A DNA stretch of 8,143 bases from assembly GCA_002449915.1 (NCBI GenBank), contig DJXY01000111.1, positions 1 through 8,143 of the forward strand, given 5' to 3'. Each line of letters begins with the position of its first letter. Position 1 is the first letter of the stretch. The notes beneath the pieces are model-generated. The model had not been told where the DNA came from. It saw only the letters and a program-made list of their open reading frames with translations, and ran no database searches. The stretch comes from Oribacterium sp. UBA6992. GTDB lineage: Bacteria > Bacillota > Clostridia > Lachnospirales > Lachnospiraceae. Both the position numbers and the translations under genes were made by a program. This document shows positions 1-5,864 of the stretch, piece by piece.

Positions 1-267
1 CATGAAGTTATCAGAGAACTGATAAATACATACACCAACCTTCTTATCGGAAAGGTCTACGTCCTGCGCTGCTGCGGCATTGGCTGCTGTAGTTGCTGCG
101 GCTGCTGCAGTGGTTTCCTCCTTGGCAGCTTCTGTTGTAGCTGCTGCAGCTGTTGTCTCCTGAGCTGCTGCGGTGCTTGCTGCCGGTGCAGAAGAGGATG
201 AACCACATCCTGCGAGCATGGATACTGCCATTGCTGAAACTGTCAATACGCTAAGTGCTTTTTTCAT
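1..267 (-). CDS. Sugar ABC transporter substrate-binding lipoprotein, MglB-like (partial, N-terminal 89 residues)
   Basis: This is the N-terminus of a secreted lipoprotein; the rest lies beyond the left edge. Residues 1-21 form a lipoprotein signal peptide: MKK, a hydrophobic core, and lipobox L-A-G-C with Cys21 as the lipidation site. Residues 22-68 are a low-complexity Ser/Ala/Thr/Glu/Gln linker that would tether the folded domain to the membrane. The mature domain starts with DKKVGVCIYQFSDNFM (74-89), which closely resembles the first strand of galactose/glucose-binding proteins of the MglB type (E. coli MglB has IGVTIYKYDDNFM). It would bind a sugar outside the cell and pass it to an ABC importer, whose other genes would lie to the left. 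The ATG at 265-267 is preceded by AGGAGG (279-284) with an 11-nt spacer. It is a separate transcription unit from the glycan operon, because a terminator lies between them. Lipoprotein identity is secure; the sugar specificity is inferred from about 15 residues. Confidence 0.82.
   Translation of the reverse strand, partial: MKKALSVLTVSAMAVSMLAGCGSSSSAPAASTAAAQETTAAAATTEAAKEETTAAAAATTAANAAAAQDVDLSDKKVGVCIYQFSDNFM
64..189 (-). repeat. Low-complexity GCN/ACN codon tract (Ala/Thr-rich linker)
   Basis: The DNA is dominated by imperfect GCA/GCT/GCC and ACA/ACT codons and encodes residues 27-68 of the lipoprotein, with the pattern TTAAAATTEAAKEETTAAAA. The mixed synonymous codons suggest a selected flexible linker more than a recent triplet expansion. 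Such tracts can nonetheless vary in length between strains. Confidence 0.6.
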
Positions 268-298
268 AAAACCTGTTTCCTCCTATGGTTTTCTCTTT

Positions 299-317
299 GG
301 GATCCTGTCCCGGATCC
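299..317 (-). promoter_or_regulatory. Possible small hairpin in the lipoprotein mRNA leader
   Basis: GGATCC occurs at 300-305 and again at 312-317. Because the hexamer is self-complementary, the two copies can pair across a 6-nt loop. In the minus-strand transcript this sits about 15 nt upstream of the Shine-Dalgarno sequence. It has no U-tract, so it is not a terminator. It could stabilise the mRNA 5' end or mark a regulator site; a role is only a guess. Confidence 0.3.
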
Positions 318-330
318 TTTTGCTAATCAA

Positions 331-359
331 ACTATAGCAATCCTTAAATTATTAAAACA
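331..359 (-). promoter_or_regulatory. Candidate sigma-A promoter for the sugar-binding lipoprotein gene
   Basis: On the minus strand the motif TGCTATAGT gives an extended -10 (TG-n-TATAGT, hexamer at 331-336). With a 17-nt spacer the -35 position falls on TGTTTT (354-359), a poor match to TTGACA, which the TG extension may offset. The spacer and flanks are very AT-rich. Transcription would start near 324 and give a leader of roughly 57 nt before the ATG at 267. This is the best candidate in the gap but is judged by eye only. Confidence 0.42.
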
Positions 360-386
360 TAGATTATTCTTCTCAATACCTTGAAA

Positions 387-402
387 ATCCTTTGATCCTT
401 TG
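387..402 (-). repeat. Tandem 8-bp direct repeat upstream of the lipoprotein promoter
   Basis: CAAAGGAT is repeated twice back to back on the minus strand (395-402 and 387-394), with AGATCAAA (403-410) just upstream. The repeats lie about 28 bp upstream of the candidate -35 position, roughly -63 to -78 from the inferred start site, where an activator could bind. The rest of 403-497 is AT-rich and shows no gene that I can support. Confidence 0.3.
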
Positions 403-497
403 TTTGATCTGCTCATTTTTGCATAGATTACTCCCGCAATTTAGGTCTATTTTTCATATCCTTCGTGTTTTTTGCCTGTTCAGTATAAACTTGTACG

Positions 498-542
498 ATA
501 AAAAAACAGACAAAAACCGGATTTCTCCAGTTCTGTCTGTTT
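498..542 (-). terminator. Rho-independent terminator of the glycan operon
   Basis: A long inverted repeat pairs 504-520 with 527-542 around the 6-nt loop at 521-526. The outer nine pairs (AAACAGACA with TGTCTGTTT) are perfect; the inner part (CCGG against CCAG plus an A/T run) has a mismatch or bulge. In the minus-strand transcript the hairpin runs straight into GTTTTTTTATCG, a proper U-tract. It lies about 90 nt past the stop codon of the glycosyltransferase gene at 634, and so ends the operon and insulates the lipoprotein gene. The plus-strand side is only weakly T-rich, and no plus-strand gene ends here. Confidence 0.87.
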
Positions 543-633
543 ATATTTTCTCTCTTTTTTCAGTGTTTTTTATATTTTACATTTTACACTTTCTCTATTT
601 TTGCGGCATTTTCAGTTTGTACTGTTCTATGTG

Positions 634-1578
634 TTACGCTTCCGGCAGATTTTCTTTATTTTCCACGATATAAATCGGCCGGTCCTTCATTTCCTCAAAC
701 AATACCGCAATGTACTCTCCGATGATCCCGACCACAAGAAATAATACCGCAAACATAAAGCAAAGCAGTACAACAATGGTAGCATAGCCGGAAGGTGCCC
801 CGCTTCTTGTAAGCAAAGTATAACAGAGGATAATGAGTCCAAGCAGTGCAGAAAAAACTCCCGCAATGATCCCGAGCTTCAACGGCATATTGGAAAAACA
901 CATGATCGTGTTCATGGAAAACGCAAAAAGCTTCCGAAGCGAATAGTGACTGCTTCCGGCAACTCTCGGCGCTGCCTCATAGGAAATAGTGGTTTTACGG
1001 AAGCCGACATTCTGTACATACCCCCGAAGAAACCGTACCTTCTCCCTGTAATTTTTCTTAAGCACAGTCTGAACATTTCGGGAAATTGCAAAAAAGTCAG
1101 AAGCGTTTGGCTCAAAATGGACATCCGACAGCTTATTAATCAGCCAGTAAAAGCCACCGGAGGTAATATTTTTAATAAGACCCGCGGTCTGATTCCGTGT
1201 ACGCACCATGGAAATCACTTCATAACCCGCATCCATTTTTTCTGTAATTTCTTTCAAATACTGCGGTGGATGCTGCAGATCCGCATCCATAAATACAAGT
1301 CCATCACCCGATGCGTAATCCAGTCCTGCCGTCATGGCTGCTTCATGTCCGAAGTTCCGGGAAAATGTGATGGTGCGTACATGCCGAGGATCCTCTGCGG
1401 CAAGCTCCGTAAGGATTTCCCCGGTATGATCACGGCTTCCATCATTCACAAAAAGAATCTCATACTCCCAGCCTGATCCGAAAAGCTCCCTGAGATATCC
1501 GCTCGTTACGGCATAGAACTCCCGGATTCCTGCCTCTTCATTATAGGCTGATACAATCACACTTAACAGCTTAGCCAA
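634..1578 (-). CDS. GtrB/DPM1-like GT2 glycosyltransferase (polyprenyl-phosphate sugar transferase), TTG start
   Basis: This family 2 glycosyltransferase has 314 residues, normal for the GtrB/CsbB/ArnC-like group that moves a sugar from a nucleotide donor to undecaprenyl phosphate on the cytoplasmic face. The GT-A domain shows the N-terminal strand VIVSAYNEE (7-15), nucleotide-binding VNDGSRDHT (44-52), the RNFGHEAA segment (74-81), and the metal-binding DAD followed by LQHPP (98-105). The GSSHYS segment further on is typical of the group. Two membrane helices follow at about 236-257 and 267-291, ending in a short charged tail. The start is TTG at 1576-1578, preceded by GAAGGAAA about 6-8 nt upstream; no in-frame ATG gives the full N-terminal strand. 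It is the last gene of the operon, 46 nt after licD. Donor sugar and acceptor cannot be read from the sequence. Its presence suggests that a lipid-linked donor is made for an extracytoplasmic transferase, perhaps one of the polytopic proteins encoded upstream. Confidence 0.9.
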   Translation of the reverse strand: MAKLLSVIVSAYNEEAGIREFYAVTSGYLRELFGSGWEYEILFVNDGSRDHTGEILTELAAEDPRHVRTITFSRNFGHEAAMTAGLDYASGDGLVFMDADLQHPPQYLKEITEKMDAGYEVISMVRTRNQTAGLIKNITSGGFYWLINKLSDVHFEPNASDFFAISRNVQTVLKKNYREKVRFLRGYVQNVGFRKTTISYEAAPRVAGSSHYSLRKLFAFSMNTIMCFSNMPLKLGIIAGVFSALLGLIILCYTLLTRSGAPSGYATIVVLLCFMFAVLFLVVGIIGEYIAVLFEEMKDRPIYIVENKENLPEA

Positions 1579-1624
1579 ATTTATTTCCTTCTTTCCCCGG
1601 CATGATCCGTACCAATCGGCAAAG

Positions 1625-2503
1625 TCAGTCCAGTACCTCTATTTCCCGTCCGGAATGAGACGGAACACGTTTCTCCTCCGGCGGCAGCTGCCGGTAATTA
1701 TGGTAGAGCATGGTGAGCACTTTATCCGTATCCTGCGGTCCGTAAAAAGTCTTTCCCTCAAATAAAATGTCTCTGACCGGTTCCTCCCAGGAGTTCTCTA
1801 CCGTGCAGTACTGAAAATCCGGCTGATAATTGGAAAAATAAGATCTTTTGGTCATGTGTCCGGTCTTTCGTACACGATCTGTATATTTCCGTGCCCAACG
1901 ATCCTGCAGACGGAAAATGAACGGCATGGAAAGGCATCTGCCGGCAGTCGCAAGCACCATAACCTCCAGTTTCTGAAGCCCATGATACTGACGGAAGTTC
2001 ACCTCTCTCCGGTGTCCCATCCCAAGACCAAATACAATCTGCTGCCGGAGCTTGCAGATTCTCTCTCCGATCGGGGAGTCCGGCAGGCGGTCAATGATAA
2101 AAAGATCTACCCACAGATGGTTCAGTTTTCCTTCATAAAAGCTCTGGTCCGCATCATCCGCAGCATGTCTCCTGGAATTTTTATAAATGACTCTGGGTAC
2201 AAAGTCAAAAAACGCTCTGCCATGCTGATAGTCCGTCGGATAAATTAACTCCATCTTGTCCGGAAGCTCCTGATCTGCAATCGCGGCAAATTTTTCAAAC
2301 TCCTCCCTGCGGAACACCAGATCCACATCATCATCCCAGGGAATAAAGCCACCATGCCGCACTGCGCCAAGCAGGGTTCCCGCATCGAGCCGGTACGTAA
2401 TCTGATGTGCCCTACAGATCCGGTCAATGGCTTCCAGAATCTCCAGATTGGCGCGGTGTACCTTGGAAAGATCAAATTCAAAGCTTCTGTCCTCTGCCAT
2501 CAC
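1625..2503 (-). CDS. LicD-family phosphotransferase
   Basis: The protein (about 292 residues) has the defining LicD motif near its N-terminus: DAGTLLGAVRHGG (40-52) followed by IPWDDDVDL (54-62). The Asp cluster is the predicted metal and catalytic site of this nucleotidyltransferase-like fold. LicD proteins transfer phospho-groups such as phosphocholine from CDP donors to teichoic acids or other glycans; fukutin and FKRP, relatives of LicD, use CDP-ribitol. The substrate here is unknown. No membrane helix is evident, so it should act in the cytoplasm on a lipid-linked or growing glycan. The start is ambiguous: GTG at 2501-2503 (GTGA overlap with the rfbH stop) or ATG at 2498-2500 (TGATG overlap). 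An AAGGA inside the end of rfbH is about 8 nt from the GTG and 11 nt from the ATG. Either way translation is coupled to rfbH. No licA, licB or licC (choline uptake and activation) genes are visible, which weakens a phosphocholine role. Confidence 0.9.
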   Translation of the reverse strand: MMAEDRSFEFDLSKVHRANLEILEAIDRICRAHQITYRLDAGTLLGAVRHGGFIPWDDDVDLVFRREEFEKFAAIADQELPDKMELIYPTDYQHGRAFFDFVPRVIYKNSRRHAADDADQSFYEGKLNHLWVDLFIIDRLPDSPIGERICKLRQQIVFGLGMGHRREVNFRQYHGLQKLEVMVLATAGRCLSMPFIFRLQDRWARKYTDRVRKTGHMTKRSYFSNYQPDFQYCTVENSWEEPVRDILFEGKTFYGPQDTDKVLTMLYHNYRQLPPEEKRVPSHSGREIEVLD

Positions 2504-3849
2504 TGCTTCAGTCCTTCCACAATGGTCTCTGCCATATACTTTAATTTCTCATCTGTCATGCCGGGATATAAGCCTACCCAGAAGCTGTCCGCCATGATGC
2601 GGTCCGTATTTGTAAGTTCACCGACAACGCGGTAGCCGCTGCCGCTTTGTCTCAGCTCATCAAAGCAAGGGTGCTTGATCAGATTTCCGGCAAAAAGCAT
2701 TCGCGTCTGCACCCCATGAGCTTCTATAAAGCGCACCAGCTTCTCACGATCTACACCTTCCCGGCATGTCATCAGAAATCCGAACCAGCTGGGATCCGCA
2801 TGATCGGCAGCCACCGGCAGAATCAGCTTGTCCTCTGCTCCTGCCTGTACGAGCTGCTCCTTAAGATAAGCAAAATTATGCTTGCGGCGCTCTACAAAGC
2901 CCGGAAATTTCTCAAGCTGTGCGCAGCCTACCGCAGCCTGCATATCGGTCGCCTTAAGATTATAGCCAAAGTGCGAATACACATACTTATGATCATAGCC
3001 CTTTGGCAGCTCGCCGTACTGCCCGTCAAAACGGTGTCCGCAGGTATTGTCCTTGCCCGGCGCGCACCAGCAGTCTCTGCCCCAATCGCGGATCGAACGC
3101 ATGATCCGGTGAAGCAGCGGGTTATTGGTATAGGTCGCACCTCCCTCACCCATTGTCATATGATGAGGCGGGTAAAAAGAGCTCGTGCCGATATCTCCGA
3201 TCGAGCCTGTAAACCTGGTTTCTCCATCTATGGTATACGTGGAGCCAAGCGCATCGCAGTTATCCTCCACAAGCCAGAGCTCATGCTCCTTACAGAAGCT
3301 CTTTACAGCCCCCAGATCAAAGGGATTTCCCAGTGTATGTGCGATCATGACCGCCTTGGTTTTATTGCTTAAGGCTGCTTCAAGCTTCGTCACGTCTATG
3401 TTATAGCCCGGAATCGTTACATCCACAAAAACCGGGACAGCTCCATACTGCAGGATTGGTGTAACGGTTGTAGGAAATCCTGCGGCGACCGTAATGACTT
3501 CATCTCCACGCCTGATACGGCGTTCTCCGAGGAGCGGTGAAGTCAGCGTGGAAAATGCGAGGAGATTTGCGCTGGAACCGGAATTTACGAGACTCACATA
3601 TCGTACGCCCAGATATTTTCCAAAATTTTTCTCAAACTGCTCCGTGTATCTGCCTGCGGTAAGCCAGAACTCAAGCGCGGAATCTACAAGATTTACCATT
3701 TCTTTATCATCGTAGACCCTGGATGCATACGGAATCCGGTCTCCCGGGTGATACTCCTTATGCTGCTCCGGCATCTTATACTTTTTGGCATAGTCAGCAA
3801 CAAGGTCAAGAATTTCCTGACGTGCCTCCTGCTCGGTTTTATCTGCCAT
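2500..3849 (-). CDS. rfbH: CDP-4-dehydro-6-deoxyglucose 3-dehydratase (E1), RfbH/DdhC type
   Basis: This DegT/DnrJ/EryC1-fold enzyme has 449 residues, close to characterised E1 enzymes. E1 uses pyridoxamine phosphate and a [2Fe-2S] cluster to remove the C3 hydroxyl of CDP-4-keto-6-deoxyglucose, the committed step to 3,6-dideoxyhexoses. Two features separate it from an ordinary sugar aminotransferase. In SFYPPHHMTMGEGG (224-237) a His (about 229) stands where aminotransferases have the PLP-binding Lys. The iron-sulphur cysteines are present as C260-x-C262-x7-C270, with a further Cys at 198 in the EDNCD motif. The gap from Cys198 to Cys260 is 61 residues, slightly longer than the 57 described for Yersinia E1. 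Other family motifs are NSGSSANL (89-96) and AAGFPTT (122-128). The ATG at 3847-3849 has a strong AGGAGG (3856-3861) 6 nt upstream. It follows rfbG after a 125-nt gap and overlaps licD by a few bases. The E3 reductase that recycles E1 is not in the window. Confidence 0.94.
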   Translation of the reverse strand: MADKTEQEARQEILDLVADYAKKYKMPEQHKEYHPGDRIPYASRVYDDKEMVNLVDSALEFWLTAGRYTEQFEKNFGKYLGVRYVSLVNSGSSANLLAFSTLTSPLLGERRIRRGDEVITVAAGFPTTVTPILQYGAVPVFVDVTIPGYNIDVTKLEAALSNKTKAVMIAHTLGNPFDLGAVKSFCKEHELWLVEDNCDALGSTYTIDGETRFTGSIGDIGTSSFYPPHHMTMGEGGATYTNNPLLHRIMRSIRDWGRDCWCAPGKDNTCGHRFDGQYGELPKGYDHKYVYSHFGYNLKATDMQAAVGCAQLEKFPGFVERRKHNFAYLKEQLVQAGAEDKLILPVAADHADPSWFGFLMTCREGVDREKLVRFIEAHGVQTRMLFAGNLIKHPCFDELRQSGSGYRVVGELTNTDRIMADSFWVGLYPGMTDEKLKYMAETIVEGLKQ

Positions 3850-3974
3850 AAATTGCCTCCTGATCGATTGTTTTGATTCCGCATTTTTTAATGTTGCTTG
3901 TCTTGGAAAGATGCGGCTTTAAGTGTTATATCTGTGTTTTTTTATCTTTTATCGTTTTAAGCCTGGTATTTCCT
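3850..3974. other. AT-rich 125-bp gap between rfbG and rfbH
   Basis: This is the only sizeable gap inside the operon. On the coding (minus) strand it is A-rich and largely unstructured, with only a 6-bp inverted repeat (CCGCAT/ATGCGG at 3911-3916 and 3879-3884) around a 26-nt loop. It ends in the strong Shine-Dalgarno of rfbH. I see no convincing promoter (a TATAAC has no matching -35), no terminator and no coding potential. Confidence 0.5.
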
Positions 3975-5081
3975 TCACCCGAGAAAGTCTCGGATCTGCG
4001 CTTCCGTATACGCTCTCATATCAGAGCCCTGCTGCCATGCCCGATACCAGCGGACGGTCTCCCGCACTGCTTCCTCCACATGCCATACCGGCTGCCAGTC
4101 AAAGGTATGCTTCAGCTTCCCGCAGTCGAGCCTCAGGAAATTGGCTTCATGAGGTGCATTGGCTTCTGCAGCACTTTGCCAGGAGGCTCCCTCGCCCCAG
4201 TATTTCACAAAAAGCTCCGCAAGCTCACCTGTCGTAATGGCATCGCACGCATCCGGTCCCACATTATAAGAGCCGGAACGCTCCCTCATCTTAGTCTGCT
4301 CCATGGCAATCATGAGATATACGGTAAGAGGCTCAAGTACATGCTGATAGGGTCTTGTAGAGTACGGATTCCGCACATGGATCGGCTTCCCAGCCATAGT
4401 GTCTCTCACACAATCCGGGATAATCCTGTCATTGGCAAAGTCTCCGCCACCGATCACATTGCCTGCTCTCGCAGTGGAAATCACCGGAAGATGCATGCCA
4501 TCCCCGCCGGTTTCCGAAGCAGCTGTAAAAAAGGACTTCGTATAGGCGTGCGTCACGAGCTCCGAGCAGGACTTGGAATTACTGTACGGGTCATACCCAT
4601 CCAGCTTTTCCTCCTCACGGAATGCGTGCTCCGGTATATCATTATTTTCATAAACCTTATCGGTAGTAACATTGACAACGCTCTCCACCATAAAGTCCCC
4701 GGAGGCACAGCTTCTGCGGATACACTCCAGGAGATTTACCGTCCCCATCACGTTGGTTTCATAGGTTTCCCTCGGATACTTATAAGAGTCTCTTACAATC
4801 GGCTGCGCCGCAAGATGAAATACGACATCCGGTCCTGACGCCATAAAGGCGCTCTGCAAATGCGGGAAATCTCTGACATCTCCGATTTCATGATGAATCT
4901 CATCCTTAAGTCTCAGAATGGTAAAAAGCTCCGGGTTTGTCGGAGGCTCCAGCGCGTATCCGTAGACATCGGCTCCAAGCATCTTAAGCATGAGTGTGAG
5001 CCAGCTGCCCTTAAAGCCGGTATGCCCGGTCACAAAAACCCTTTTCCCACTGTAAAAATCTTTGAGCTCTGTAAAATCCAT
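3975..5081 (-). CDS. rfbG: CDP-glucose 4,6-dehydratase
   Basis: An extended short-chain dehydrogenase (SDR) of 368 residues, close to the usual length of about 355-370. It converts CDP-glucose to CDP-4-keto-6-deoxyglucose with a tightly bound NAD. The N-terminal Rossmann motif is VTGHTGFKGSWL (17-28), and the FHLAAQPIVRDSY segment (88-100) is typical of CDP-glucose dehydratases. Catalytic residues are visible as VTTDKVY (138-144, with the Thr-Asp-Lys of 4,6-dehydratases) and Y166-S-N-S-K170 as the YxxxK pair. ARAGNVIGGGDF is the conserved RaGNvIGGGDw-like motif of the family. It supplies the substrate of RfbH. The ATG at 5079-5081 lies 9 nt after the rfbF stop, and its Shine-Dalgarno-like TAGGATAA overlaps that stop codon, so the two are translationally linked. 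A 6-bp hairpin (3979-3993) spans the last codons but lacks a U-tract. No frameshift or missing key residue is seen. Confidence 0.95.
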   Translation of the reverse strand: MDFTELKDFYSGKRVFVTGHTGFKGSWLTLMLKMLGADVYGYALEPPTNPELFTILRLKDEIHHEIGDVRDFPHLQSAFMASGPDVVFHLAAQPIVRDSYKYPRETYETNVMGTVNLLECIRRSCASGDFMVESVVNVTTDKVYENNDIPEHAFREEEKLDGYDPYSNSKSCSELVTHAYTKSFFTAASETGGDGMHLPVISTARAGNVIGGGDFANDRIIPDCVRDTMAGKPIHVRNPYSTRPYQHVLEPLTVYLMIAMEQTKMRERSGSYNVGPDACDAITTGELAELFVKYWGEGASWQSAAEANAPHEANFLRLDCGKLKHTFDWQPVWHVEEAVRETVRWYRAWQQGSDMRAYTEAQIRDFLG

Positions 5082-5090
5082 ATCGTTATC

Positions 5091-5864
5091 CTACTCCCAT
5101 CTCTTCCATGGTGCTCTGCCGCTCTGCCAGAGCTCCTCCAGGAGTTTTTTCTCCCGCTGGGTATCCATACACTGCCAGAAGCCCGGATGATAAAAGCCCA
5201 TCAGCTCCCCATCCTCTGCCAGCTTATGCATCGGTTCCTGCTCCAGGACACAGTCGTCTCCATACAGGTAATCAAAGACACCGGGATTTAACACCATAAA
5301 GCCACCGTTGATAATGGCGCCATCCTCATCTGCTTTTTCGCGGAATGCCTTGATCCTGCCATCCTCCCCCATATCCAGGACGCCCTTCTGCTGTGCAAGA
5401 TTCACGGTAGTGATCGTCGCGATTTTACCATGAGACTCATGGAAGCGGAGCAGACCTTCCAGATCCACATCCGATAAGCCGTCTCCATAGGTCAGCATAA
5501 AGGGCTCATCTCCGATATATTTCTGCACTCTTTTGACCCGACCGCCTGTCATCGTATTAAGACCGGTATCGACGATGGTAACCTTCCAGTCCTCGGAAAA
5601 GTGATTGTGCACCTCCATCTGGTTATTGGATAAATCAAAGGTAATGTCCGCGTTATGCAGGAAATAATTGGCAAAAAACTCCTTGATTACATACTGCTTG
5701 TAGCCTGCAAGGATGATAAACTCATTAAATCCATAGGATGCATAATACTTCATAATGTGCCAGAGGATCGGCATCTCTCCGATCTCAATCATAGGCTTTG
5801 GCTTAAGATGGCTTTCCTCGGAGATTCTGGTTCCGAAGCCACCGGCAAGTATACAAACCTTCAT
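5091..5864 (-). CDS. rfbF: Glucose-1-phosphate cytidylyltransferase
   Basis: This cytoplasmic enzyme joins CTP and glucose 1-phosphate to give CDP-glucose, the first step toward CDP-linked deoxysugars. Its 257 residues match the family length. It opens with the nucleotide-binding loop ILAGGFGTRISEES (5-18) and the sugar-phosphate motif KPKPMIEIG (21-29). These are followed by the RfbF-typical ILAGYKQYVIKEFF (51-64) and the metal-binding YGDGLSD (126-132, Asp128). The C-terminal part contains INGGFMVLNPGVFDY and the FWQCMDTQRE stretch, which places it in the cytidylyltransferase subgroup and not with RfbA thymidylyltransferases. The ATG (5862-5864) overlaps the TGA of the upstream membrane protein gene by 4 nt (ATGA), with AGGAGG (5869-5874) inside that gene's end and only 4 nt from the ATG. 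RfbG follows 9 nt later. The gene appears intact. Confidence 0.96.
   Translation of the reverse strand: MKVCILAGGFGTRISEESHLKPKPMIEIGEMPILWHIMKYYASYGFNEFIILAGYKQYVIKEFFANYFLHNADITFDLSNNQMEVHNHFSEDWKVTIVDTGLNTMTGGRVKRVQKYIGDEPFMLTYGDGLSDVDLEGLLRFHESHGKIATITTVNLAQQKGVLDMGEDGRIKAFREKADEDGAIINGGFMVLNPGVFDYLYGDDCVLEQEPMHKLAEDGELMGFYHPGFWQCMDTQREKKLLEELWQSGRAPWKRWE

Noticed and set aside
60..190. CTG/CAG-like triplet tract considered as a CRISPR or satellite-type repeat
   Set aside because: There are no spacers or fixed repeat unit, and in frame it encodes a typical lipoprotein Ala/Thr linker.
428..457. Minus-strand 9-codon frame (MKNRPKLRE) after a GAAGGAT, upstream of the lipoprotein gene
   Set aside because: It lies upstream of the best promoter candidate, is very short, and shows no leader-peptide features such as codon runs or an attenuator.
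392..673. Plus-strand open frame of 93 codons, rich in Phe, Leu and Tyr
   Set aside because: It crosses the minus-strand terminator and the end of the glycosyltransferase gene, has no ribosome binding site, and its composition simply reflects T-rich intergenic DNA.
946..1476. Plus-strand open frame (176 codons) opposite the GT2 gene
   Set aside because: It lies within a gene with clear GT2 motifs on the minus strand and has no start signals or recognisable domain.
2647..3372. Plus-strand open frame (241 codons) opposite rfbH
   Set aside because: It lies wholly inside the conserved rfbH coding region and shows no protein-like features.
3979..3993. Hairpin CCGAGA-AAG-TCTCGG at the end of rfbG considered as a terminator
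   Set aside because: The stem is only 6 bp, no U-tract follows in the minus-strand transcript, and most of it is coding sequence.
3873..4838. Long plus-strand open frame (321 codons) opposite rfbG
   Set aside because: It is antisense to a clearly recognised gene, has no family motifs, and is an expected shadow of the codon usage on the other strand.
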